DNA from: Megamerina dolium
Taxonomy: Eukaryota; Arthropoda; Insecta; Diptera; Megamerinidae
NCBI GenBank assembly: GCA_963854835.1
Contig: OY978528.1
Location: forward strand, 37,725,757 to 37,789,756
DNA: 64,000 bases
Direction of reading: 5' to 3'
Below, piece after piece: positions 1-8,285 of this stretch. Numbering within the stretch: position 1 is the first letter of the stretch; every line of letters starts with the position of its first letter. The notes under the pieces are model-generated. The model was not told where the DNA came from, ran no database searches, and was given only the letters and a program-made list of their open reading frames with translations. A program made the translations under genes and the position numbers.

Positions 1-1
1 T

Positions 2-670
2 GCACTCAACTATTTAATGTTTGCAGATGATGTCAAGCTTTTCATGACACATTATTCATCGGCTTTTCAAACATGTTTGCAATCAGATATAGACTCTCTT
101 TCTGAATGGTGCTCAACTAACCAAATGGTCTTAAATTTAGATAAATGCAAATTCATGACTTTTTCACGGAAAAAACCTTTAGTACATCAGTTTTCTCTTG
201 ATGGCCAGCAGTTAAAGCGTGTTTTTAGTTTTATTGATTTCGGTATTACCATGAATCCCAAACTTCGTTACAATTTGCATATAAATTATTGTGTTAATAA
301 GGCCAAAGGTGTGCTGGGCTTCATTAAGAGATGGATTCTGGAGCATGCTTCCATTTTCTGGAACCCTCAATATAGTTGCTATATTAATAATTTAGAATCT
401 GTTCAGAAGCAGTTCCTGTTATTTGCCTTGCGCTCCTTTAACTGGGACCCTTCAGTTAACCTTCCACCATATGAAAACCTCAAACATTTAGCATTGCCAA
501 CACTTAAAAGTAGAAGAACGATGTTAAATGCTTGTTTCGTTATTAAATTACTTAAAGGTAAAAACGAATCTCCGTTTTTGCTTTTTGAGCTAGATTTATT
601 TGTGCCAATCCGTCCGTCGAGAAATTATAATGCAATAAGCTGTCAATGTGTAAAAGTAACTTTGGATTAA
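2..670 (+). pseudogene. LINE reverse transcriptase, C-terminal part
   Basis: The reading frame is open from the left window edge to a TAA at 668-670. It begins in the RT palm with the catalytic motif FADD (about residues 2-5 of the ORF starting at 17). A thumb region follows, and then a tail of the type LPPYENLKHLALPTLKSRR seen in jockey-group LINEs. There is no RNase H segment. The N-terminal endonuclease and most of the RT lie outside the window, so intactness cannot be judged. The family is unlike LINE copies A-E further right, because the tail sequence is different. It would act in target-primed reverse transcription if complete. The clade call is by motif only and is moderately secure. 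Confidence 0.75.
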
Positions 671-1186
671 TTAGTCCTGTGAGAAGCATGTGTAAAGATT
701 ACAATAACAGTTATTAATTTATTGATTACCACATTTCTTTGCATGCTATAAAATCATCAATTCTGATTGTGAATATCAATTTTAATACCAAATCAATATC
801 AAGAGGAAGCGATTGCAAACAACTCACCTCAAAACACATACTTTTTTTGTAGAAAACTGGTTCAAACGACTTCAATTAACTAATAAAACCTAATTTTAAA
901 ACCTAATCTATTGGTAATTTGTTATCATCTTATATTTTTAAATTTATGCAAACTTCAAGAACATTATGTTGTTGTCATATGTGTTTCAATCACATGTTTT
1001 TCTTGCTTGCAAATTCTTACAAGTAAAAATTTATCCAGTAAATACTTGTAAGTTCTCTCACAGCGAACTGTCATTTTAAGCTCTCATTTTATTAAACATT
1101 GCAAGTATTTTGGTGTTAACAAACACCATTTGACAACAAATAATTATAATTTGTACGAATTTTCTGTAAACAAACGCACCTATCGT
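671..1186. other. AT-rich non-coding DNA
   Basis: No coding, RNA or repeat structure is recognised here. It separates the LINE end at 670 from the target-site duplication of LINE copy A and probably contains the 3' UTR of the first LINE. Confidence 0.5.
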
Positions 1187-1200
1187 CAACAAGACGTATC

Positions 1201-1871
1201 TTTTTTTTTTTTCAAGCTTTATTTATTGGATCTTTCTAAAATTACTTAGAAACTAACAATAAGTGATCAAATCTTGCAAACTAACTAAAATTATGTGATA
1301 TTCCCAACGTTCCATCACAATTTGTTGAGTCGCGAGGTACAGCAATTTCACAGCATATTCAGTATGTCTTTTCTTTTTAATCGACGATGCCCCGTGCTCA
1401 GCAACAATTGCCTAGCAAGGGGATTCGGATGACTGTGTAATTTTTGAATGTAGCTTCTGCAGGACATTGCAACTTCCTCAGAAATTCCTCATATACCAAG
1501 GCGCGTTTACAATAATTCGCAGACACTTGGATTGTATTCGCTGCAATTTTTCGATATTTGAGAGAGATGCGGTGCCCCAAAAATGAATACCATAAGTCCA
1601 GATTGGCTTCAGGATTGCTTTATATAATAGCACTTTGTATTCGAGATTCAACTTTGATCTTTTGTGTAACAGCCACCATAACTGATTAATTTTAAGCTTG
1701 ATCTGAGTTTTCTTTGCCTCTATGTGATTTTTCCAGGTCAGTCTTCTGTCGAGGTGAATACCCAAGTACTTTGTTGAGGAACATTTTGGAACTGATTGGC
1801 CATTAATTCTAAGTGGGGGACATGTATCTGGCCTTAGCGTGAAGGTTACATATACGCTCTTTGATTCATGA
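1201..1871 (-). mobile_element. Jockey-clade LINE copy A, 5'-truncated
   Basis: The element lies on the minus strand with its poly(A) tail as poly-T at 1201-1212. It is flanked by a 14-bp target-site duplication with one mismatch, CAACAAGACGTATC (1187-1200) and CAACAAGACTTATC (1872-1885). It carries only the 3' end of ORF2: the post-RT thumb region with STKYLGIHLDRRLTWKNH and the C-terminal tail. Relative to copies B and D it lacks about 36 bp near 1486. It keeps a 91-bp segment (1660-1750) that B and D have lost. Severe 5' truncation is normal for LINE integration. Confidence 0.9.
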
Positions 1872-1885
1872 CAACAAGACTTATC

Positions 1886-2107
1886 GAAAGATTTAATGTG
1901 TCTTTTGAAAATAACCAATATGATATAGTTAATACAAGTGCGTATAATTGACAAATTTCACATTCTCTACAATCATTACAATGTTGCAAAAATAGATTTA
2001 TTACTTTTAAATAAATTGACTTCTAACGCATGCTTAGATTCTTCACCAATGAATTTATCATTTTATGCAAAAATTATAAATTGCTCAGGAGGTGTATGCG
2101 CTATAAG
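1886..2107. other. Spacer between LINE A and the Maverick end
   Basis: AT-rich sequence with no recognised gene. The outer tip of the Maverick left terminal repeat may begin anywhere from about 2090 to 2108. No clear 6-bp target-site duplication could be paired with the right end near 21113-21130. Confidence 0.4.
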
Positions 2108-2505
2108 GGGGTTGAGCAATGTTGGTGTTACAAATTTAACATTTTTATCATTTGTAACACGTTTTTTGAACATTTTTGTTATTTGTAACACGTTTTTTGA
2201 ACATTTTTAGAATTTCTAACACGTTTTTTGAACATTTTTAGAATTTCTAACACGTTTTTTGAACATTTATAAAAATATTAAAAATTTTAGCATTTTTAAC
2301 ATGATTTTTTTATTAAACAGTTGGGTCGAAAATTCCTAACACATATATTAATATTTTTAAAATGTAGTGGCGTACCTCCACACGCCACTAGAATATTATT
2401 ATTCTAACATATTTAAATCTTTTTTTTTGTTATTTTTATAATTAAATAATCTAGGGGCATGTCGCGACACTCCCCTGGAATATCATTATTTTAAAACCTA
2501 ATAAT
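2108..2505 (+). repeat. Maverick left TIR, outer part
   Basis: This is approximately the reverse complement of 18827-19127 plus 21052-21113. Shared blocks include GGGGTTGAGC, GTGTTACAAATTTAACAT, TTATTAAACAGTTGGGTCG and a TCGCGACA core. It contains a 31-bp tandem array (2156-2279), a hairpin with 9-bp arms TAGTGGCGT/ACGCCACTA (2365-2390), and a GGGGCATGTCGCGACACTCCCC block near 2455-2477. The repeat resumes at 5717 after LINE B. Terminal repeats of this class are thought to serve replication initiation and integration. Confidence 0.85.
2156..2279 (+). repeat. 31-bp tandem repeat, four copies
   Basis: AACACGTTTTTTGAACATTT recurs at 2156, 2187, 2218 and 2249, an exact 31-bp period. The intervening 9-11 bases vary slightly in the first and last units. 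It lies inside the left TIR. The right TIR lacks the array because the 1.9-kb repeat sits at the corresponding place. Confidence 0.9.
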
Positions 2506-2662
2506 TTTTTTTTTTTTTTTTTTTTTAACAAGCTTTTTTATTGGATCTTTCTAAAATTACTTAGAAACTAACAATAAGTAATCAAATCTTACAAACTAAA
2601 TAAAATTATGTGATATTCCCAACGTTCCATCACAATTTGTTGAGTCACGAGGTATAGCAATT

Positions 2663-5164
2663 TCACAGCATATTCAGTATGTCTTTTCTTTTTAATCGAC
2701 GATGCCCCGTGCTCAGCAACAATTGCCTAGCAAGGGGATTCGGATGACTGTGTAATTTTTGAATGTAGCTTCTGCAAGACATTGCAACTTCCTCAGAAAT
2801 TGTGGGTACATTTAAATCTCGATGGATGTTAACGTTCCTCATATACCAAGGCGCGTTTACAATAATTCGCAGACATTTGGATTGTATTCGCTGCAATTAT
2901 TCGATATTTGAGGGAGATGCGGTGCCCCAAAACTGAATACCATAAGTCCAGATTGGCTTCAGGATTGCTTTATATAATAGCACTTTGTATTCGAGATTCA
3001 ACTTTGATCGAGGTGAATACCCAAGTACTTTGTCGAGGAACATTGTGGAACTGATTGGCCATTAATTTTAAGTGGGGGACATGTATCTGGCCTTAGCGTG
3101 AAGGTTACATGTACACTCTTTGATTCATTGACTTTTATACGCCATTTTGCTAGCCAGATTTCGAGAGAATCGATATGAGTCTGCAGGAGTTTAGTAGCTT
3201 CTATGGGGTTAGAGCGAGAGCACAATATTGCCGTATCATCAGCTGGGCATATCTGTAGTGTATAAGAGATACAGTAAGGGGCCCAAAACGCTTCCCTGAG
3301 GAACGCCAGCGTGAATATCCAATGGATTTGTTGTGTAATCCTTGTGATGTAAGAGAAATTGTCTTTTCGTGAGGTAGCTACTAAGCAATGAGGAGACATT
3401 TGCAGGCAGTAATAGTTTGAGTTTGTAAATAAGGCCATCGTGCCATACTTTATCGAAAGCTTGAGTGATATCAAGAAAGACAGCTGAGCAATACTTTTTT
3501 TCTTCAAAAGTGTTCCTTATCAGAGTTACAATGCGGTGGACTTGTTCTATTGTGCCGTGCTGTTTTCTAAATCCAAACTGATGTTGAGGAATCAGTTGGT
3601 TGAGATTAATAAATGGAGTTATATTTCGAATACTTGAGAGAGTAGAGGCAGGAGGCTGATAAGTATGTACCTGGTTCCTGGTTCCTGGTTTTGCTATCAT
3701 AATAATTTTGGAAGTTTTCCAGCATTTGGGATAGTGTTTAATACGAAGGATAGCATTGAAAATGTGCATGAGATGAATTACTGAAGCCGGAGGTAGCTCT
3801 TTTATCATTTTACCGGTAATTTTATCTGGACCAGGTAATATTTTGTGTTTAAATCTTTATAAATTGCTTTGAATATGTCCTTTTTTTAATTTTGAGCGTT
3901 ATTGAGCAAGGTTGAGAAGTTAATTTTGGAAATGAGGACTGTGAAGAGGCTGGATTGGGTGTAAACACACTTTTTAGGTGGTTTGCAAAAGCCAAACCCT
4001 TCTCACAGTTGCTTCTAGCCCAATTACCGTCACTCAAACGGATAGGGGAATCAGTGAGAATTGGCCGATTTGAGTTTTTTGCTGATTTCCACAAAGAGTA
4101 GTCTGACGCTTCACCAGGTGTTAATTTCGCTATGTGCTCTTCTAACTCTTTGTTGTTTTTATTTTATAAGGCTTGCTTTAACTTTCGAGTGCAGTGCTGT
4201 AGCTGTGTTTTCAGATTCGGTGATCTGAATTCTTGCCATTGTCTTCGGAGTCTTCTTTTCTGTCTTACTAGCAATTCAATATCGACTGGTGTGTATGGGC
4301 TATAGTTTGATACCTTTGCATACCTTTGTGCAGGTAGCTGAGCTGAGAGCTAATGAGAGCAGCTGGTTGAATTTTTCGAGTGCTGAGTCTACATCGTGTC
4401 CATTTCTTAATACAGTACTCAGAGGAAGATTGGGAATTTATATATTTCTTGAAGTTTAACCAATCTATTTTCTTTCTAACGCAATTGCCTTGGGGGCTTG
4501 GTGATTTTATAGATATTACCGTGGGTGAGTGGTCAGATGATAGATCATAATTACACTCTGAGGAGATATTTTCCATCTGCAAACCTTTGGCGACTCCAAG
4601 GTCTATGAGATCGGGTATTTTCCTCTTGTCCGTCGGCCAATATGTCGGTTGACCATTTGAAATAACATCGTAGCCGTGGTTAGTAATGATTGAACATAGT
4701 CTTATGCCTTTTAGAGTTATTAAGCGGGAGCCCCAGTGAGTGTGTTTGGCGTTGAAATCGCCAGCAACCAAGTATTTGCTACCAAGAGTTGAGAAAAATT
4801 CTTTATATTGCTGTTCGGTAATACTGTATCTTGGGGGACAGTATATCGCAGATATTACTAGCTTAGAGATGTATTCTTCCAGAAATATAGATGTTGCTTG
4901 CAAGTAGACGCTACTGAAATCTTCGAGAACATGATGTTTTATTCTGCTTTTTATCAATATGGCAGTTCCTCCGCGTGCCTTACCATGCGGATGATTTGTG
5001 GTGTACAGTTTGTAATATGGTATTTGGTAGCAATTTTTGTCAGTGAAATGGGTCTCAGATATCATCATTATGTCGATTTGGCTGGATTCAAGGAATTGAA
5101 TTAGCTCCAAACGGTGCTGGCTTAAGCCGTTGGCGTTCCAGTGGCATATCTTGAGACAACTCAT
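2663..5164 (-). pseudogene. LINE B ORF2: endonuclease and reverse transcriptase, broken
   Basis: The N-terminal AP-endonuclease domain begins LKICHWNANGLSQHRLELIQ and has SETH, GDFNAKHTHWGS and DLSSDHSP motifs (5164-4400). The RT domain follows (3808-2998): FGFRKQHGTIEQVHRI, AVFLDITQAFDKVWH, HAGVPQGSVLGPL and then a degraded active-site box reading PADDTAILCS in place of FADDTA. The C-terminal tail with WYMRNVNIHRDLNVPTISEE ends at 2663. No RNase H is present, as is usual for the jockey clade. Function is nicking of target DNA and target-primed reverse transcription. Several frame changes and deletions inactivate it. Confidence 0.85.
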
Positions 5165-5484
5165 GGTCTGGATAGCAATGTTTGGAGTAACATCGATTGA
5201 TTTTTCATCATTTCCTGCATCATTGTTTGCATTGAGTTCATGAATTGGTTCATATTCTGAATTAATGTTTGAAGCAAATGTTCAAGGGTACTTGGCTGTT
5301 GGGTGGGCAGTGAGTGTTTCTGCTCATTATTTACATTGCTTTGTTGGTGTGGGTTTTGTTTTAACACGCTAGCGTATGAATTGGTTTGATTCTTGTTTGG
5401 GATTGCAGAGAAGAATTGTGTTGCATCAATATTTTGTCTCTTACTTGAGTTGGCTATCTGAGTTTGCTCAACTGGTTTTAGAGG

Positions 5485-5706
5485 TTAATTGCTAGCGGAG
5501 AAATTTAGCTTTAGGGTTGTATATACTGGGCAACCTCTATAATTTGCCGTGTGATTACCTCCACAATTGCTGCATTTTTTCATGCTAGCATCGCCTTTAG
5601 ATTTTGGGCATATGTTTGATTTATGGAGATCTCCACAAATCACACAAACAGCTGGCAGGGTACAATATGTCTTAGTATGTCCATATTCTTGGCAGTTACT
5701 GCAGTT
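5485..5706 (-). pseudogene. LINE B ORF1 (gag-like) C-terminal remnant with CCHC knuckles
   Basis: It encodes three zinc-knuckle segments, including CVICGDLHKSNICPKS and CSNCGGNHTANYRGCPVY. These are typical of jockey-clade ORF1 nucleic-acid-binding proteins. It is 5'-truncated exactly at the target-site duplication (5707), so the N-terminal half is absent. Copies C and D supply the missing N-terminal portion for comparison. Confidence 0.85.
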
Positions 5707-5716
5707 ACCTAATAAT

Positions 5717-5757
5717 GATAAAAATATTAAAAATAACTTCTCTAAACATGTGCATGA
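5717..5757 (+). repeat. Maverick left TIR, inner part
   Basis: This continues the inverted repeat after LINE B. The text TAAAAATATTAAAAATAAC followed by TCTAAACATGTG matches the reverse complement of about 18763-18808 with a few changes. It shows that LINE B landed inside the terminal repeat and that the repeat originally exceeded 400 bp. Confidence 0.8.
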
Positions 5758-5759
5758 AA

Positions 5760-5787
5760 GAGACCGTGAACACAGTTCACATGTTTC
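5760..5787. repeat. Hairpin of the GAGAC-GTGAAC type
   Basis: The inverted repeat is GAGAC-c-GTGAAC-aca-GTTCAC-at-GTTTC. The inner 6-bp arms are perfect and the outer arm has one mismatch. The same arrangement recurs at 7010-7039 and, with the arms inverted, at 7100-7125. It lies just inside the left TIR. Confidence 0.7.
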
Positions 5788-5884
5788 CAAAAGAAACCAA
5801 TTACAAAAGCTATCAACAGTAAAGCCCTCAAAAGTGAAAGCACCCTTAAAAAAAATAGTGACTCTTCAAAAGCGACTCTTCAAA

Positions 5885-5955
5885 GTCATTGGTAGAATTC
5901 GAACCCATAAAAACATTGCTTGTTATTGGTTTTCAACTCTTAACCAACTAAGCTA
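5885..5955 (-). other. tRNA-like relic with A and B boxes
   Basis: Read on minus, an A-box-like TAGCTTAGTTGG is followed about 45 bases later by a B-box-like GGGTTCGAATTC, at tRNA-like spacing. A normal cloverleaf cannot be drawn: the anticodon stem and acceptor pairing are poor. It may be a decayed viral-borne tRNA or the head of an unrelated tRNA-derived SINE. It is not the SINE family found elsewhere in the window. Confidence 0.4.
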
Positions 5956-6240
5956 AATATCTTCACCAAATTTAAAGTTGAGTACTTTGTTGAAGTAAAC
6001 AACGTTACTGAATATTAGGCTAAAAATAGATCAAGAATGGCGCACCGGTGAGCCATTTATGTTATCAACCAATTGCTTCACAATTATGTTTTTTTCAGAT
6101 CGACAAAAAATTATTCAACAATTTAGTTAACGGAACCTTACTGATGTTGATTTTTATATGTACCGGCGCGAGTACTTATGTATAAAATAAAAATTTTACT
6201 TAATAAAATGTAATACATATTATAAATATAAAAAATGTCT
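5956..6240. other. Maverick spacer with no recognised gene
   Basis: About 0.3 kb between the tRNA-like relic and the ATPase stop. In Polintons an integrase is often found near one end, but no integrase-like motif was recognised on either strand here. Confidence 0.4.
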
Positions 6241-6241
6241 T

Positions 6242-6840
6242 TTATTCAATTGATTGAAAAAACGTCCTCAAACTTTTTTTATATCTTCCATCATTTGTCG
6301 CTATTTCTTTATCAATAAACATAAAACTAAATTGATCTTTCCATGATTCAATACACATGCTTTTATATAAATTAAAATTAGTATCACCACAGTGGTCATC
6401 AAATACATGGTTTGTATTAGTTTTATTTTGCTTAAATAAAATTATAAAATTACCATTATCTCTAATTATTTGCTTAGGTATTTTGGAATATATTTGACAC
6501 AAATAAAAACAAGAAATATTATTGTGTCTACTATAAGCAAAATAATTGGCAATTTTATTTTGTGGTTCCGTAGAAATGTCATCAAATATTATTACAGTAA
6601 ATGTTTCAACATCTTCAGGACGTGGTAAAGATTCAATTGATAAACATTTAATAATCTTTTGATTTCAAGCTATTGATAGTACAAACTTTATCAAATTGAT
6701 TAATAAAGTTTTTCAAGTATTTATATTTTTCTTGATCACATGTTTTTAAACACATAATAATATTGGAATGATAAATCTTTAATAAGATGTTTAATAATAC
6801 ATTTGTCTCTCCGCAATTACCTGGACCACAAAAAATTCAT
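6242..6840 (-). pseudogene. Maverick DNA-packaging ATPase (A32/FtsK-HerA type), broken
   Basis: The minus strand encodes a Walker A-like FCGPGNCGETN near 6800-6834, a Walker B-like VIIFDD near 6590 and a C-terminal segment KIPKQIIRDNGNFIILF ending at 6242. The order and spacing fit the poxvirus-A32-like packaging ATPases of Polintons and adintoviruses, which pump viral DNA into capsids. The essential Walker A lysine is glutamate in this copy (CGET instead of CGKT). At least two frame changes occur, one near 6655 and one upstream of 6840. The 5' end is degraded. The family call is by motif and neighbourhood. Confidence 0.75.
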
Positions 6841-7009
6841 CTCAAAATATTTGGAAATAATTCATTCAATTGGTTTATTAGTATCAAAATGTTTAATAAT
6901 TAATTTGTTTTTGATATCTAAGGCCTTAGTTCGAATATTACTCATTTATTATATAAACATATTTTTTCATTTGGAGACTATTTAAAGAAGTTAAATATTT
7001 TTCCATTTG

Positions 7010-7039
7010 GAGACGGTTTGATTTTATCAAACATGTCTC
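7010..7039. repeat. Hairpin, GAGAC-GTTTGAT type
   Basis: GAGAC-g-GTTTGAT-ttt-ATCAAAC-at-GTCTC: both the 5-bp outer and 7-bp inner arms are perfect. It lies in the short gap between the minus-strand capsid gene end (7168) and the ATPase start (about 6950), where a terminator or 3'-end signal might be expected. Confidence 0.75.
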
Positions 7040-7099
7040 TGAAATAGTTCACGGTCTATTTACCAGTTCACATATTCCAAAGGAAATGGCTCACAAAGT

Positions 7100-7125
7100 G
7101 AACATGTCTCCTTGGGAGACGGTTC
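7100..7125. repeat. Hairpin, GAAC-GTCTCC type
   Basis: GAAC-at-GTCTCC-ttg-GGAGAC-gg-TTC: the same two sequence blocks as the hairpin at 7010 but with inner and outer arms swapped. Further half-copies with TCAAACATGCATT lie at 7147-7178. Confidence 0.65.
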
Positions 7126-7167
7126 TCGAAGGCAACCATTAGCGAAGTCAAACATGCATTGATGAAG

Positions 7168-7434
7168 TCAAACATGCATTACTTGGTTAGTTAATGGATT
7201 ATATGAATATAAATCATCACTAATAATTAGATAATGTACAATTGTATTAGCTGGGAATTTTTCTGTCCATTTAAACTCAATTTTAATATCAATAGCAGCC
7301 TCTTTAATTACTTTTACTTCATTTTGTTTAGAAGTACCAATGCAAATTATTGGATATTCTTTTAAAAATGTATCATAATTGACTAATGGTAAATTATTAA
7401 CCATAATAAGATTCTTTAAAATCTAGAAACATGT
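7168..7434 (-). pseudogene. Maverick major capsid protein, C-terminal part
   Basis: Encodes YPIICIGTSKQNEV, AAIDIKIEFKW, FPANTIVHYLIISDD and YNPLTNQV, the C-terminal end of an insect Maverick/adintovirus double-jelly-roll capsid protein. It is separated from the rest of the gene by LINE C and is out of frame by one near 7405. Its 5' edge is the LINE target-site duplication at 7435-7443. Capsid identity comes from resemblance to insect Maverick capsid-like proteins as I know them, and from position next to the ATPase. Confidence 0.65.
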
Positions 7435-7445
7435 TGTATAAAATA

Positions 7446-7477
7446 CTTTTTCGCTTTACTATAGTAAAGCGAAAAAG
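7446..7477. repeat. Perfect 32-bp palindrome at the LINE C 5' junction
   Basis: Two 16-bp arms with no spacer: CTTTTTCGCTTTACTA followed by TAGTAAAGCGAAAAAG. It starts two bases after the target-site duplication. The right arm runs into LINE sequence; the left arm appears to be its inverted copy. Confidence 0.9.
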
Positions 7478-7500
7478 AAGTCCCCAAAATTCAAAACAAA

Positions 7501-8285
7501 TGAATTCAACAAAAATTCAGAGGCAGAACACTAGCCCTATTAGTTCGGAAAATAGATACGCACTGCTTTCAAGTGATGAAAGTGACGAAAATATTATCCC
7601 CAAGAAAAATTTCAGATAAGTTGATTTCCAGAATAACAAGCCTTATAGGACCAAAAATTTCAACGTTGTTCCTATTCGCAAAGGCAAAATTGAGGAAACG
7701 AAAGTACAAATCTATAGCGAAACTCATTATCGCAAAGTAATTGCAGAATTTGATGCTGGAAAAAAGAATTACTATACATATCAATTAAAAAGTACTAAGA
7801 GCTTAATCGTTGTACTCAAAGGCGTCAAACCCAACGTTGATATTAACGAAATTAAACTTGCCCTTCAGGAAGAGGGATTTCAAGCCAAAACAGTATTCAG
7901 CATTTTCAACAAGAGCAATATACCTGAACCGTTATATCGCATTGAGCTTCAACCTGAAACAAAAACCCTAAAAAAGGTGAAATTCGATATTTATTGCATC
8001 GCAAAAACACAACCCCATAAGAGAACTGGATCTCCTCAGTGCAGCAACTGCCAAGAATCAAACCAATTCATACGCTAGTGTTTTAAAACAAAACTCACAC
8101 CAACAAAGCAATGAAAATAATGAGGAGAAGCACTCACTGCCCACCCAACAGCCAAGTAACCTTGAACATTTGCTCCAAACACTAATGCAGATCATGAACC
8201 AATTCATGAACTCAATGCAAACAATGATGCAAGAAATGATGAAAAATCAATCGATGTTACTCCAAACATTGCTATCCAGACCATA
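7501..8285 (+). pseudogene. LINE C ORF1 (gag-like), broken
   Basis: It starts at ATG 7501 with a Ser-rich N-terminus reading SSENRYALLSSDESDENI. Shifted frames continue through a middle region (homologous to 36417-36037 in copy D, with QIYSETHYRKVIAEFDA) that resembles the PRE_C2HC domain of jockey-type gag proteins. The expected CCHC knuckles are missing between about 8050 and 8060. Its end is Met/Gln-rich (NQFMNSMQTMMQEMMK) just before ORF2. The product would bind element RNA. Confidence 0.75.

Larger units (their letters stand above)
2506..5706 (-). mobile_element. Jockey-clade LINE copy B, inserted in the Maverick left TIR
   Basis: A 10-bp target-site duplication, ACCTAATAAT, occurs at 2496-2505 and 5707-5716. 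Poly-T at 2506-2526 marks the 3' tail. The minus-strand element runs 5' to 3' from a truncated ORF1 (CCHC knuckles, 5485-5706), through the ORF2 endonuclease (about 5164-4268), to the RT and C-terminal tail (3808-2663). Frameshifts break ORF2 near 4260, 3830, 3660 and 3240. A 91-bp deletion after about 3009, relative to copy A, is shared with copy D. The element cannot be autonomous. Confidence 0.93.

Noticed and set aside
2156..2279. CRISPR-like array
   Set aside because: The 31-bp units are contiguous with no unique spacers, lie in a eukaryotic provirus TIR and have no cas genes.
4898..5104. Plus-strand ORF over LINE B (also 35154-35360, 34573-34806)
   Set aside because: Antisense of the LINE endonuclease region; duplicated only because the LINE is.
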